A stretch of DNA of 64,000 bases from Angelakisella massiliensis (lineage in GTDB: Bacteria > Bacillota > Clostridia > Oscillospirales > Ruminococcaceae): positions 315,001 to 379,000 of the forward strand of contig NZ_LT629945.1 of the NCBI RefSeq assembly GCF_900104675.1. The letters are read 5' to 3'. Within the stretch, counting starts at the first letter, position 1, and every line of letters starts with the position of its first letter. The notes under the pieces were generated by a model. That model saw only the letters and a program-made list of their open reading frames with translations, ran no database searches and was not told the DNA's origin. Both the position numbers and the translations under genes were made by a program. Below are positions 35,886 to 44,008 of this stretch, one piece after another.

Positions 35886-36986
35886 ATGGGAGCTTACAGA
35901 ATCGAACAGATCACCCTGCTGGACCCCATCCGCCGTCAGCGGATGCAAACCGACATCAGCATGGAGGACGGCCGCATCCGCGGGCTGGGCGCGCCACCCA
36001 GCGCAGGGGAGCAGGTCATTGACGGCCGTGGACTGTACGCCACCTGCGGCTGGATTGACGCGCATGTACATACCTATCCCCACCCAAAAACCCTCGGTGT
36101 GGATCCCATGTCCATGCTCAAAGACGGGGTAACGGCTGTGGTGGACGCTGGAACCGCAGGGCCGGGCAATTTCCAGGATTTTTATCAGAACTGGCTGCAA
36201 AAGTCCCCGCTGCGGCAAAAGGCGTATCTGAACCTGGCTTACATGGGTATTTCGGAAGGGACGGTTGAACTGCAGGACCTGAGCACCGTCTCGCTGGAGG
36301 CCTGCCGGGAAACCGCGGCAGCATATCCGGAGGTTATCCTCGGCTTCAAACTGCGGATCGACCCACGGGTCTGTCATGAGCCTGAAAAGGCCTTGGCCTT
36401 GGCCAGGAAGCTGGGCGACGAAACAGGCAAACCGTTTGTGGTGCATGCCAGCCGCTCGACGTTGCCCATCGATACCATTCTCTCCTATATGCGTACGGGG
36501 GACATCTATGCCCATACCTTTGCCCAAAAGACACCGGGTATTCTGGACGAATCAGGTCATCTGAAGCCGGCTGTCCTGGAGGCCAGGGCGCGCGGCGTAC
36601 GTTTTGACCTCTCCCACGGCAACGGCAACTTCTCATTTTCTGTCGCCGAAAGGGCACTGGCACAGGGCTTCCTGCCGGATGCGATCTCGTCGGACATTCA
36701 TGTTCGCAGCAAAGAGCGGGTGGGCAGTCTGGCGCTGGTGATGAGTAAGCTGATGGCCTGCGGCGCGGACCTCTGGACGGTGCTGGAGCTGGTGACCGGC
36801 AAGGCGGCCGCAATGCTGAATCTCCCGGAGGACTGCACGGTTGGGGTTGGGCATGAGGCAAACCTGACCCTGTTTGAACTGCATGAAGGAGCGTATTCCT
36901 TTACTGACAGTGATGGGATGCCAAAAATGGGGGCCTGCCTCATTGCGCCCAAAGGAGCTGTCCTGGGTGAACAGGTTTATCTGTGA
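35886..36986 (+). CDS. Amidohydrolase / deacetylase family metallohydrolase
   Basis: 366 residues. TIM-barrel amidohydrolase with metal ligands in GWIDAHVHTYP (HxH, about residue 59), a Lys in ILGFKLRID suited to carboxylation and metal bridging, His in FVVHASRST and FDLSHGNGNFS, and Asp in AISSDIHVRS. This matches the EF_0837/Oant_2987-type deacetylase family, some members of which deacetylate N-acetyl-D-amino acids or related compounds. It is co-transcribed with the SLC13 permease, so it probably acts on the imported compound in the cytosol. This is the second amidohydrolase-plus-permease-plus-LysR module of the window. Confidence 0.87.
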   Translation: MGAYRIEQITLLDPIRRQRMQTDISMEDGRIRGLGAPPSAGEQVIDGRGLYATCGWIDAHVHTYPHPKTLGVDPMSMLKDGVTAVVDAGTAGPGNFQDFYQNWLQKSPLRQKAYLNLAYMGISEGTVELQDLSTVSLEACRETAAAYPEVILGFKLRIDPRVCHEPEKALALARKLGDETGKPFVVHASRSTLPIDTILSYMRTGDIYAHTFAQKTPGILDESGHLKPAVLEARARGVRFDLSHGNGNFSFSVAERALAQGFLPDAISSDIHVRSKERVGSLALVMSKLMACGADLWTVLELVTGKAAAMLNLPEDCTVGVGHEANLTLFELHEGAYSFTDSDGMPKMGACLIAPKGAVLGEQVYL

Positions 36987-37071
36987 TATGGCACCGCTGC
37001 AAAGCGGTCTGAGTCAGGACCCCCGGCTAAGCGGGGGGCTTGGGATAGCCCTAGAAGGGCATGATACGGAC

Positions 37072-37145
37072 AACGCCCCTAAAGGGGCCACGAATGGGTC
37101 GGCCAACTGCATTGCTGACTCATGGCGGGCCCCTGAAGGGGCGTT
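37072..37145. repeat. Dispersed palindromic repeat, copy 2, at the 3' side of the IS200 transposase
   Basis: Outer arms AACGCCCCT..GGGGCC and GGCCCCT..GGGGCGTT enclose an ATGGGTCGG / GACTCAT hairpin. It resembles the palindrome at 14,444-14,516 in sequence and fold. It overlaps the region just before the transposase stop. Confidence 0.6.
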
Positions 37146-37148
37146 CCT

Positions 37149-37625
37149 TTACGCCTTGGTATTCTTGCTACCCGTAAACGGGTCTATGAACTCCTTTAAA
37201 CTCATTTGATCCGCTATCTGGTCTGTCTCTAACTGTTGTTTGATGTATTCCTGTATTTGCTTTTTATTTCGCCCCACTGTATCTACATAATATCCTCTTG
37301 CCCAGAAAGGTCTGTCCCCATACTTATACTTCAGATTCGCATGTCTGTCAAAGATCATTAAACTGCTTTTTCCTTTGAGATATCCCATAATTTGTGATAC
37401 ACTATACTTCGGTGGAATACTCAGAAGCATATGGATATGATCTGGGCACGCTTGTGCTTCTATAATTTCCACTCCCTTTTGCTCACACAGCTTTCGCAGT
37501 ATTTGTCCGATATCTTTCCTGATCTGACCATATATTGCCATTCGCCGGTACTTTGGCGCAAATACCACATGATATTGGCATCTCCATCTTGTGTGCTGCA
37601 AACTTTCTATATCTTTTTCTTTCAT
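37149..37625 (-). CDS. tnpA: IS200/IS605 family transposase TnpA (Y1, HUH)
   Basis: 158 residues. It matches IS200 TnpA: HTRWRCQYHVVFAPKYRR at the N-terminus, the HUH metal motif in CPDHIHMLLSIPP, KGKSSLMIFDRH, FWARGYYVDTVGRN and the catalytic Tyr in EYIKQQ. This enzyme cuts and rejoins single-stranded DNA at hairpin ends during replication. Length is normal for a complete protein, so the copy may be active. It lies at the border between chromosomal genes and the mobile element to its right. Confidence 0.95.
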   Translation of the reverse strand: MKEKDIESLQHTRWRCQYHVVFAPKYRRMAIYGQIRKDIGQILRKLCEQKGVEIIEAQACPDHIHMLLSIPPKYSVSQIMGYLKGKSSLMIFDRHANLKYKYGDRPFWARGYYVDTVGRNKKQIQEYIKQQLETDQIADQMSLKEFIDPFTGSKNTKA

Positions 37626-37768
37626 AGAAAAGACCTCCTGGTTCTTTATTGTTGCAGTTGGCCGACCGCAACTCTATTCTACCAGAAGGTTTTTTCACTA
37701 TATAATTTCTTTTACTCTCCCCGGCTTAGCCGGGGGTTCTCTTTTCGCTAAAGCATACTAACGGAAAA

Positions 37769-37855
37769 GGCGGACAGCCATGGCTGTCCGCCTCTTAGCG
37801 CCCCGGGGCCGATGGGTCAGATTTCGTACCTATCGATAAGGCCCCGACTGTCGCC
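37769..37855. other. Palindrome and hairpin block at the left border of the element
   Basis: A perfect 24-bp palindrome centred on CCATGG (37,769-37,792) is followed by GGGGCC...GGCCCC arms (about 37,805-37,846) and an AAGGC / GCCTT hairpin with seven T. The block lies just outside the IS200 end and upstream of the first element gene. It could terminate incoming transcription; I did not find a direct repeat linking it to the right border. Confidence 0.45.
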
Positions 37856-37909
37856 TTTTTTTGCATTTTTGAGGGTTGCGTCGTATATTAGAAGTAGAGG
37901 TGAATGACA

Positions 37910-38365
37910 ATGCCAAAAAAGAAGCAACCCATGATCTTGGAAGACAAGCTATTCCGTTGCATTCTCAAAATGAAAAACATGACCTACAAAGATTTTTTTG
38001 AGCTATATCAGAAAAAATCGGTTGAACAGAATACAGATGAACAGCCTGGCTGCACATACAGCGGATTTATTGGATGGCTCACTGTATATGGGATCAAATT
38101 CAAGCGAATCCCCAGCTTTTTGGACCTGCTGGGCTACCGGCTGATCGCTGTTCCCAAAGACGCTTCGATTATGATCTGTACGACTGAAGGGGATACCGGA
38201 CAAGCGGTTGGGACTTTGCCTTGGGTTGATGATACCCAGACAGGAATCCAGGTCGTTACAGTAGAATCCGGGTCACAGAAAATCTCCACAGAGTTTCTGG
38301 AAAACCAATACCGGTTTTCGCTGCGGCGCCGCTCTAAATCATCTGACAAAAAGGAGGTATCATGA
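37910..38365 (+). CDS. Unknown protein, first gene of the mobile element
   Basis: 151 residues from the ATG at 37910 (AGAGG nine bases upstream; an ATG two codons earlier is too close). It is basic at the start (MPKKKQPMILEDKLF). The middle (MKNMTYKDFFELYQKKS, FIGWLTVYGIKFKRIPSFLDLLGYRLIAVP) could be helix-turn-helix-like with a trailing beta-rich part, but I recognise no family. The stop overlaps the start of the next gene (ATGA), so it belongs to the signal peptidase cassette. A regulatory role is a guess. Confidence 0.6.
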   Translation: MPKKKQPMILEDKLFRCILKMKNMTYKDFFELYQKKSVEQNTDEQPGCTYSGFIGWLTVYGIKFKRIPSFLDLLGYRLIAVPKDASIMICTTEGDTGQAVGTLPWVDDTQTGIQVVTVESGSQKISTEFLENQYRFSLRRRSKSSDKKEVS

Positions 38366-38853
38366 TGCTTCAGACCAACTTCAAGACTTTCCTCCGGCAT
38401 ACAGCCATGTATTACCGGATGCAGCTGACACCCAAAAATCTATCAGTAGTCGCTACCTATGCGGTACTGACAGCAGCAGCTGTGACAGCGGCCAGTATCG
38501 TAACAGCCCGAGCAGGTGTTGCAAAATGGGAATTAGAAGATGTACTGAACCAGGATGTATACGAAAGCACATCTGCTTATTATGCAACAGAAAGCGAGGC
38601 TCCGGAGCTGACCGAAAAGCAGTTCCATCTTCAGATGCCAATGTCGCTTGAAGGATTTCTCTCTACATCAAATTATGCTGCGGAGCACAGCTCGGACCCG
38701 CAGCATCCAAAGCTGGATGAGCTGGTGGAAAAGACAGTAGATCCCAGCTATTTTGCCAACTATAAACTTGATTTACCAACCGACGAGGAATGGGAAGAAA
38801 ACGATTTTATGGAGTTCATTGAAAATCGGCCGCCCGAGTCGGTTCTTGAATGA
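38362..38853 (+). CDS. Unknown single-pass membrane protein
   Basis: 163 residues. A hydrophobic stretch at about 28-50 (LSVVATYAVLTAAAVTAASI) follows a basic N-terminus (TAMYYRMQLTPKNL), so it is a signal-anchor or cleaved export signal; AxA-like sites follow (TARAGVA). The rest is acidic. Start and stop both overlap neighbours by four bases, coupling it to the signal peptidase gene downstream. It may be a substrate of that peptidase. No family is recognised. Confidence 0.6.
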   Translation: MMLQTNFKTFLRHTAMYYRMQLTPKNLSVVATYAVLTAAAVTAASIVTARAGVAKWELEDVLNQDVYESTSAYYATESEAPELTEKQFHLQMPMSLEGFLSTSNYAAEHSSDPQHPKLDELVEKTVDPSYFANYKLDLPTDEEWEENDFMEFIENRPPESVLE

Positions 38854-39362
38854 TTGGGGCCGGCAACCGCACCGTTTCGTTTAAGGCGGCAGCGGCAGTG
38901 TTCTTTATGGCAATGATTGTCCCCACCATCATATTTCAAGGCATTCTGATGCTGATCTATGTCCCCAGCGACAGTATGGTTCCCACACTGGAAAACGGAG
39001 ATCTTCTGATCGGAAGCCGCGTTTTTTCTTCTCCTGAACGTGGGGATATTGTGGTTTTTGAGGAAGGTGGAACGCTCTTAATCAAAAGAGTCATCGGACT
39101 GCCAGATGAGACTGTCCATATCGCTGAGGATGGATCTGTCAGCATTAACGGTGAAGTGTTGGCTGAACCGTATGTTGTCAATCAGCGCAAAGGACAAGCA
39201 CAGGATTTTGAAGTACCAGAAGGAAAATATCTTCTCCTGGGTGATAATCGGGAACATTCGTATGATGCAAGATATTGGGACGATCCATACGTCCCGTTGT
39301 CCGCAATTCGGGCTATTGCTTGGAAGAAAGTATTCACTATTTCAAGGATAATTAAGGGGTGA
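38850..39362 (+). CDS. Signal peptidase I (S26A)
   Basis: 170 residues with one N-terminal membrane helix (about 12-36). The catalytic Ser is in VPSDSMVPTL (about residue 42) and the Lys general base in LLIKRVIGLP (about 79). Boxes RGDIVVFEEG and LLLGDNREHSYDARYW complete the family pattern. It cleaves Sec signal peptides at the outer face of the membrane. The gene is embedded between two genes for exported proteins, all overlapping or nearly so, which suggests a dedicated peptidase for proteins of this mobile element rather than the housekeeping enzyme. Confidence 0.93.
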   Translation: MIGAGNRTVSFKAAAAVFFMAMIVPTIIFQGILMLIYVPSDSMVPTLENGDLLIGSRVFSSPERGDIVVFEEGGTLLIKRVIGLPDETVHIAEDGSVSINGEVLAEPYVVNQRKGQAQDFEVPEGKYLLLGDNREHSYDARYWDDPYVPLSAIRAIAWKKVFTISRIIKG

Positions 39363-40687
39363 CTATTTTGAATAGGAAAATTTTGATTGGCTGTGTAACT
39401 GCATTGGTGCTTTTATTGCTTATCCTTTTTGCGCTCTTCGGCTCAAAGCACCCTGAACCCTCTCTAACTGATCCCAGCAGCTCAACATCGCAGGAGGAAG
39501 CTCCGCCTGATGAGCAGCAGTCCGAACCAATCTCAGGGATTCCAGATCTCTCCCCAACTGATGACAGCTATGAGCATCCTTATGAAGAAATAGATGTCGG
39601 CGCACTTTCCAAACCTACATTGACAGAAGCCGAAGCAAGAAAGAAGATTGAAGATTTTCTGCCCAAGCTGCTGGCTTTGGATCCGGAAGCGGTGGAGCAG
39701 GTCTCCCCTGGAACTATGATGGGAGAATATAACCCCTTCCGGCTGATGCTGGATGTTGCTCTCGCAGATCAAGCCACCGGTGATGCATTCCGGCACATGG
39801 GCGAACTGACAGAATATGAAATTCTGAATATTTCCTATAACCCTGACCGGACCAACTTCATTATTGTGACATTATCTGTGACAACCCCGTATCTCAACGC
39901 AGAGGCCCAGGAATTGGCGGCTGGCAGCGAGATACTTGCTCTACAGGAATATACCAAGTTTCGTGAAAGCGGCGCCGCCAAGAGCCTTGCAGGCCGTTCT
40001 CTGAACGATGTTCCGCTTTCAACTGATCTGGTCGAATTGACCTTCCTCGTGATTGACGACGAACCGATCCTCTATTATCCGGAGAGCTGCATGTACGACG
40101 ATGATGAAGTACCGCAGTATGCCTTCTTCTGGGGCGGAATTATCTTTTATGGCACCAATGGCGGAGATCTGCTGCTGGAAAACACTTATGGCAGCAGCCA
40201 GGAAGTCTCTGAATCAGCATTTGGGCAGCCTGAACTGCTTGAATATCTGAAAACCGCCCTTGACTATGTACGCAACAGTGATGTAGACTCTCTCAGCTCC
40301 ATGACTGCCGGCGATGACGAAATGGCACACAATCTTCTGCCTGGAATTTGGAGAGATATGAAGCAGCTTTTCAATGATTCCGATGGGCTTGAAGAGGAAA
40401 TTCGCAATAGGAGCAGTTCGTTGGAATATGAAATCAAAACGTATCTCCTGAAAGATGAGGGCAACGAGCTGGGTTTGGTTGCGGTAAGATATTCCACTGT
40501 TGACCCCATCACAAACAAACGGGTCTACAACACAAGGACAGTCACGATTTATAATCTGAAAAAAGCACTGAAAGACTGCGGAATCTCACTCAATGCGCTT
40601 ATCTCCCAGGTGGCAGAAGATTGCTGGAACGGTGGTGCTTCTATGGCCCGTTACAGATTAAATCTTTTGGATGAGATGCAGGCGTGA
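39359..40687 (+). CDS. Unknown membrane-anchored extracytoplasmic protein
   Basis: 442 residues if the GTG overlapping the previous stop is used; a TTG three codons on has better spacing to AAGGGG. Residues about 6-28 are a membrane helix (ILIGCVTALVLLLLILFALF), followed by a Pro/Ser/Glu-rich linker to about 75 and then a soluble domain of mixed helix and strand (LTEAEARKKIEDFLPKLLAL; FIIVTLSVTTPYLNAE). I recognise no family. It is coupled to the signal peptidase gene and probably lies outside the membrane. Confidence 0.65.
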   Translation: MTILNRKILIGCVTALVLLLLILFALFGSKHPEPSLTDPSSSTSQEEAPPDEQQSEPISGIPDLSPTDDSYEHPYEEIDVGALSKPTLTEAEARKKIEDFLPKLLALDPEAVEQVSPGTMMGEYNPFRLMLDVALADQATGDAFRHMGELTEYEILNISYNPDRTNFIIVTLSVTTPYLNAEAQELAAGSEILALQEYTKFRESGAAKSLAGRSLNDVPLSTDLVELTFLVIDDEPILYYPESCMYDDDEVPQYAFFWGGIIFYGTNGGDLLLENTYGSSQEVSESAFGQPELLEYLKTALDYVRNSDVDSLSSMTAGDDEMAHNLLPGIWRDMKQLFNDSDGLEEEIRNRSSSLEYEIKTYLLKDEGNELGLVAVRYSTVDPITNKRVYNTRTVTIYNLKKALKDCGISLNALISQVAEDCWNGGASMARYRLNLLDEMQA

Positions 40688-40718
40688 TGCCTTAAATAAA
40701 GCGGAAAGGAGAATAGCT

Positions 40719-40994
40719 TTGACCGATATTGAGCTTGTGCAGAATGGTATCATCCGGGATGAACGGCAGGAAGGCCAGCAGCTTTTCCATAAATTGAACT
40801 GGAACCGAGAGCTTTATCCGGACCAAGTATTCGGAGACAAAGCGGTTTTATCCTATTTCGCTTGCCTGACCAATGATGGCCTCATCTTGCCGCTGCAGTT
40901 TGTAAAATCCGGCCACAGCAGATCCATTGTGCGGCAATGGTGTTGGTTTGGAAAAGATGCGCCCTGGGAAGTATTGGCGTGGGCAGTAATTTAG
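40719..40994 (+). CDS. Unknown small protein
   Basis: 91 residues from a TTG at 40719, with AAAGGAG eight bases upstream; an ATG at 40671 would overlap the previous gene and has no ribosome site. The sequence (IELVQNGIIRDERQEGQQLF, then VLSYFACLTNDGLILPLQF) is compatible with a small mixed alpha/beta domain. No family is recognised. It closes the signal peptidase cassette. Confidence 0.5.
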   Translation: MTDIELVQNGIIRDERQEGQQLFHKLNWNRELYPDQVFGDKAVLSYFACLTNDGLILPLQFVKSGHSRSIVRQWCWFGKDAPWEVLAWAVI

Positions 40995-41003
40995 AAAAAA
41001 GCA

Positions 41004-41032
41004 TTGACCCGATACATGATAAACGGTAAACT
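41004..41032 (+). promoter_or_regulatory. SigA promoter of leader cassette A
   Basis: TTGACC and TAAACT with a 17-base spacer. The same -10 and spacer length recur in cassette B at 48,075 (TTGACA, TAAACT), which supports the assignment. Confidence 0.7.
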
Positions 41033-41034
41033 AT

Positions 41035-41225
41035 AAGTAACCAAGTTGTTTTTCACTGCTTCCATGGCAGTAATGTGAGGCCCCAGGAACCTGGGAGCCG
41101 GATTTCAAACCAAAGGCATGACTGCGCCCAAAAGGCGTAGTTGTGCCTTTTTTTCATTTTGCCGGAAAAGCGGCCTGCCCGGGCAGCTTTTCGAAATATA
41201 AAAACATCTGAAAGGAGAAAAAACG
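41035..41225 (+). ncRNA. Structured 5' leader A with internal terminator
   Basis: About 190 bases nearly identical in layout to 48,106-48,310. It has, in order: AACCAAGTTGTTTTT, a hairpin ACTGC/GCAGT, a stem GGC-CCCAGG/CCTGGG-GCC, an intrinsic terminator, a GAAAAGC/GCTTTTC hairpin, and a gene start. Stems differ between the copies by matched changes. Probably a regulatory leader (attenuator, possibly a riboswitch). Confidence 0.65.
41115..41154 (+). terminator. Intrinsic terminator inside leader A
   Basis: GGCA..ACT.CGCC pairs with GGCG.AGT..TGCC, followed by seven T, 71 bases before the coding start at 41226. Genes downstream can be expressed only by read-through or regulated anti-termination. 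Confidence 0.85.
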
Positions 41226-41504
41226 ATGAAAAAGAAAAAACACACATACTGCGTCTTTTGTGGCAAAGAGATCCGCTGGATTCGCAGAAAAGGTACAGTC
41301 AAAGCGGTTCCTTGCGAAACCCGCTGTATCAGCTTTGTTCCCGACCCCAATGGGCAGCATGTCTTCATTGATATGGAAGGCAATGCCCGCCGCGGCCGGG
41401 AGACTCCCGATGGGCTGATTGGTTTCTACCGACACGCCTGCCCCAACTTTCCCAGCCGCTCTGTCCGCTCCGAGAAGGACGAGCAGGCGCGGCGCTGGGC
41501 ATGA
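41226..41504 (+). CDS. Small Cys-containing protein under leader A
   Basis: 92 residues; AAAGGAG is nine bases upstream. An N-terminal YCVFCGKEIRWI (CxxC) is followed by KAVPCETRC, giving four Cys of zinc-ribbon type, then a His/Cys segment (YRHACPNF). Highly basic. It is probably a nucleic-acid or protein-binding zinc protein of mobile elements; no named family is recognised. It is the first gene after the leader-terminator cassette, which makes it a candidate for the regulated product. Confidence 0.65.
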   Translation: MKKKKHTYCVFCGKEIRWIRRKGTVKAVPCETRCISFVPDPNGQHVFIDMEGNARRGRETPDGLIGFYRHACPNFPSRSVRSEKDEQARRWA

Positions 41505-41519
41505 AATGGAGGCTTCGCT

Positions 41520-41999
41520 TTGGAAAAGAAATCAAGAATGCCCAGCATTGATCTGCACCCCACCCGATGCCATCTGTGCGGCGGTGAGGTGATTTTTACG
41601 AGCAATGCGAGAATTTATCAGGGAAAGGAGTATGGCAGCGGCCGGTGCTATCTTTGCCTGCAGTGCGGAGCACACGTCGGAACGCATATACCACGTCCTG
41701 ATGAGGCCCTGGGACTGCTTGCTAACGCCCCTATGCGTAAAGGTAAGGTCCAGTGTCACGAGTTGTTTGACCGGCTCTGGAAAGGCAAGGATCAAAGCCG
41801 GAAGCTGCGGTCTAAACTGTATGCCTGGCTTTCTCGCCAAATGGGAATCCCGTTGGCAGACTGCCACTTCGGGTATTTCGACCTGCAGCAGCTGCACAAA
41901 GCGTACAGTATCCTCCAGTCTATCAGCGATTACGATGCGAAACTGGTCGATGGAAAACTTGTATTCGAACCGAATAATCAATTAAAGGCAACCGCTTGA
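41520..41999 (+). CDS. DUF3268-type zinc-finger protein
   Basis: 159 residues from a TTG start with GGAGG seven bases upstream. The N-terminal CHLCGGEVIF and CYLCLQCGAHVGTH form a zinc finger of the DUF3268 type, with the usual PDEALGLLANAPMRKGKVQCHELFDRLW following. The C-terminal half is a helical domain (YAWLSRQMGIPLADCHFGYFD). Members are common in Firmicutes phages and integrative elements; function is unknown. Immediately follows the small Cys protein. Confidence 0.8.
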   Translation: MEKKSRMPSIDLHPTRCHLCGGEVIFTSNARIYQGKEYGSGRCYLCLQCGAHVGTHIPRPDEALGLLANAPMRKGKVQCHELFDRLWKGKDQSRKLRSKLYAWLSRQMGIPLADCHFGYFDLQQLHKAYSILQSISDYDAKLVDGKLVFEPNNQLKATA

Positions 42000-42034
42000 A
42001 CTGAGCAGTTGCCTTTTTCAAAGGAGAATGAAAA

Positions 42035-42283
42035 ATGTCAAAAAATATGATAACCCCCTTCTATTACCACAGCCGAAAATTTGCAGAAGAACATGGGCAG
42101 CTGGACGCATATCGCACTTCCCTGCGTGCTAACCAGTCCTGCAAAGAAGCAATTGAGAGAGCGATCCGCAAGCATTTCGATGGAATGCATCTGGATGAAG
42201 CTGCCGTTACTGAGGTGGTTCAGGAATTTGGCTCTGAGCGGGTTTTTTACATTCTGGCCAATACTGTCCAGCTGAAGTCATAG
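42035..42283 (+). CDS. DUF3849 domain protein
   Basis: 82 residues; AAAGGAG is seven to eight bases before the ATG. YYHSRKFAEEHGQLDAYRTS, then HFDGMHLDEAA and ERVFYILANTVQ are the core of the DUF3849 domain found in conjugative and integrative elements of Clostridia, where it is often part of a larger protein. Here it stands alone. Function unknown. Confidence 0.8.
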   Translation: MSKNMITPFYYHSRKFAEEHGQLDAYRTSLRANQSCKEAIERAIRKHFDGMHLDEAAVTEVVQEFGSERVFYILANTVQLKS

Positions 42284-42440
42284 GATGGCCGTTTTTCCGG
42301 AAAAAATCGGCAGGTACTCTCGCCTGTTCCGATGATTGATGCGGAAGAAACACGCCTCACCTATGCTGTGACAAGTCACTCTGCGGTTCTGGATGGATTC
42401 ATTTCTCAATTTCTCAAGAAGTTTAAGGAGAATATGTAAT

Positions 42441-43409
42441 ATGGATACTGTAAAACTCAAAAAACCCCTTTTTGTCAATGGAAATTATAACCGCGCCGGT
42501 ACACGGATGCGCTCCATACTGGACCGGGAGATCTCCAATGGCACTGATACATATCAGCTTTGGAGGTCGGCCGGAAAACCGGAAGTCGAATACCCCAGTA
42601 CAAACAATGATCGTTATTTATTGTATATCGAGATTGGGGGATTTCTGGCGCCTCTGGGACTGACTGAATTTCGTCTGATCGACAGATGCGGATACCCCGA
42701 AGCAATGAAAAATCTGTATGGTTCTCCGGAAGATCGGGAACAGTTTTTCCATGATCTTCGGAATAATCCAGATGCCAATTCTCTGGTGGCAGCGGCAGTT
42801 GCCAAAGAAAATGAGGAGATTAACCGCATTGGTGCCGATCCTGCGCTTCAGGCTGATTATGTCAAAGGCTATTTGGAGGTTCACATTGAAATCTATGAGA
42901 AAGCCAAGAAAAATGATGGTGCCTCTCACCCGGATTTCATCGGCGCTTTGGCGCTGAATGAATTGGATGAATGTGTTGTCCTCTCGCAGAAGCATCGAGA
43001 ACGGCTTAAAATCATCGAACACGAGGAAATGGAGAGAAGACACGCAGAAGATCTGAAAATGTATCGTGAGATGAACAAAAAAGCCGATGCAGCTCTGGAA
43101 TATGCGATGAAAACCATTCAGGAAGGCGGCGTTTTGAGAAACACTGAACTGACCACCTATTGTGAAAAAACGGATAGCTGTCAGACGCTTTGTGTTGTTA
43201 ACCGCCTTTTTGAGAAATATGGCATCGCTCTGCCGGCTCGCACCAAAGGCTGGATCAGCAGCAAGCTGGTCAGCATTTCCTTCATCGACGGAAATGTTGC
43301 CAATCTTCGATACCAAAAGATAAACCATGCCGGAGCTTCACAGGTGATCTGGGATTATCTGAGGCAGCTGTGTCTGGCAGTTAACGAGAAAAAAACGCAG
43401 GAGGTATAA
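42441..43409 (+). CDS. Unknown protein with long helical centre
   Basis: 322 residues from the ATG at 42441 (AAGGAG ten bases upstream). The N-terminal third is mixed (PLFVNGNYNRAGTRM; YLLYIEIGGFLAPLG). Residues about 190-240 are a charged helix (RLKIIEHEEMERRHAEDLKM) likely to be a coiled coil. The C-terminal part (VVNRLFEKYGIALPARTKGW) could bind another component. I recognise no family. It is in one run with the next two genes. Confidence 0.6.
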   Translation: MDTVKLKKPLFVNGNYNRAGTRMRSILDREISNGTDTYQLWRSAGKPEVEYPSTNNDRYLLYIEIGGFLAPLGLTEFRLIDRCGYPEAMKNLYGSPEDREQFFHDLRNNPDANSLVAAAVAKENEEINRIGADPALQADYVKGYLEVHIEIYEKAKKNDGASHPDFIGALALNELDECVVLSQKHRERLKIIEHEEMERRHAEDLKMYREMNKKADAALEYAMKTIQEGGVLRNTELTTYCEKTDSCQTLCVVNRLFEKYGIALPARTKGWISSKLVSISFIDGNVANLRYQKINHAGASQVIWDYLRQLCLAVNEKKTQEV

Positions 43410-43411
43410 GC

Positions 43412-44005
43412 ATGTTTTACGGTATGTTAATACAGCATTGTAACTGGTGTAACAACGAAATAGCCCATGTCGTTACCCAATCAGCTGAACGGCGGAATGA
43501 AATTATACACTCAGCTTTGCAGTGTGGTGATGAGATCAAGCTCCATGGGTTTGCAAATGAAAAAGAAGCGTACACTTTTGCCTATGATTTTTCTCCCGAA
43601 GAACGGGAGAGAATATTGGGCAAAGACGGCTTTTGTCCAGCTTACGCAGCTTATCCTTATATTGATGGAGAGCAGGTTATTCATTTGGCCAAGCATTTGG
43701 GTATTGATTTTAATGAGAGCTTGAAAGAACTCATTTTTCTTTATCTTGAGGGAAGCAACCACCCAAGCGATTTTACATTCGATGAACTTAATCAGATGTA
43801 CACAGACATTAAAAACGATTACTTCCTGTCTCTGAACTTAGTTAGTTCTATGTGTTCCATCAAAACAGAACGGGATGCCTTGGCTAAAAGAATCAACCAG
43901 ATCGCTGCTGGCGCTATTGCAGCTGCTGGCCCGGGATTCAATCCATTTAATCATGAGGCCCAGGCACTTTTGAAACGAACAGGCTTTTATTGTGAGGAGG
44001 TATAA
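43412..44005 (+). CDS. Unknown protein
   Basis: 197 residues, starting two bases after the previous stop, with AGGAGG upstream of the ATG. It begins MFYGMLIQHCNWCNNEIAHV with a CxxC. A repeated pattern of helices follows (GDEIKLHGFANEKEAYTFA; IHLAKHLGIDFNESLKELIF). No family is recognised; being tightly linked to its neighbours it probably serves the mobile element. Confidence 0.6.
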   Translation: MFYGMLIQHCNWCNNEIAHVVTQSAERRNEIIHSALQCGDEIKLHGFANEKEAYTFAYDFSPEERERILGKDGFCPAYAAYPYIDGEQVIHLAKHLGIDFNESLKELIFLYLEGSNHPSDFTFDELNQMYTDIKNDYFLSLNLVSSMCSIKTERDALAKRINQIAAGAIAAAGPGFNPFNHEAQALLKRTGFYCEEV

Positions 44006-44008
44006 TCA

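Larger units (their letters stand above)
37015..37740 (-). mobile_element. IS200-type insertion sequence (solo tnpA)
   Basis: A single Y1 transposase gene is flanked by subterminal hairpins: CCCCGGCTAAGCGGGG at about 37,022 and CCCCGGCTTAGCCGGGG at about 37,717. There is no tnpB. Ends are estimated from the hairpins and may be off by tens of bases; as usual for IS200/IS605, no inverted repeats or target duplication are expected. Confidence 0.75.
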
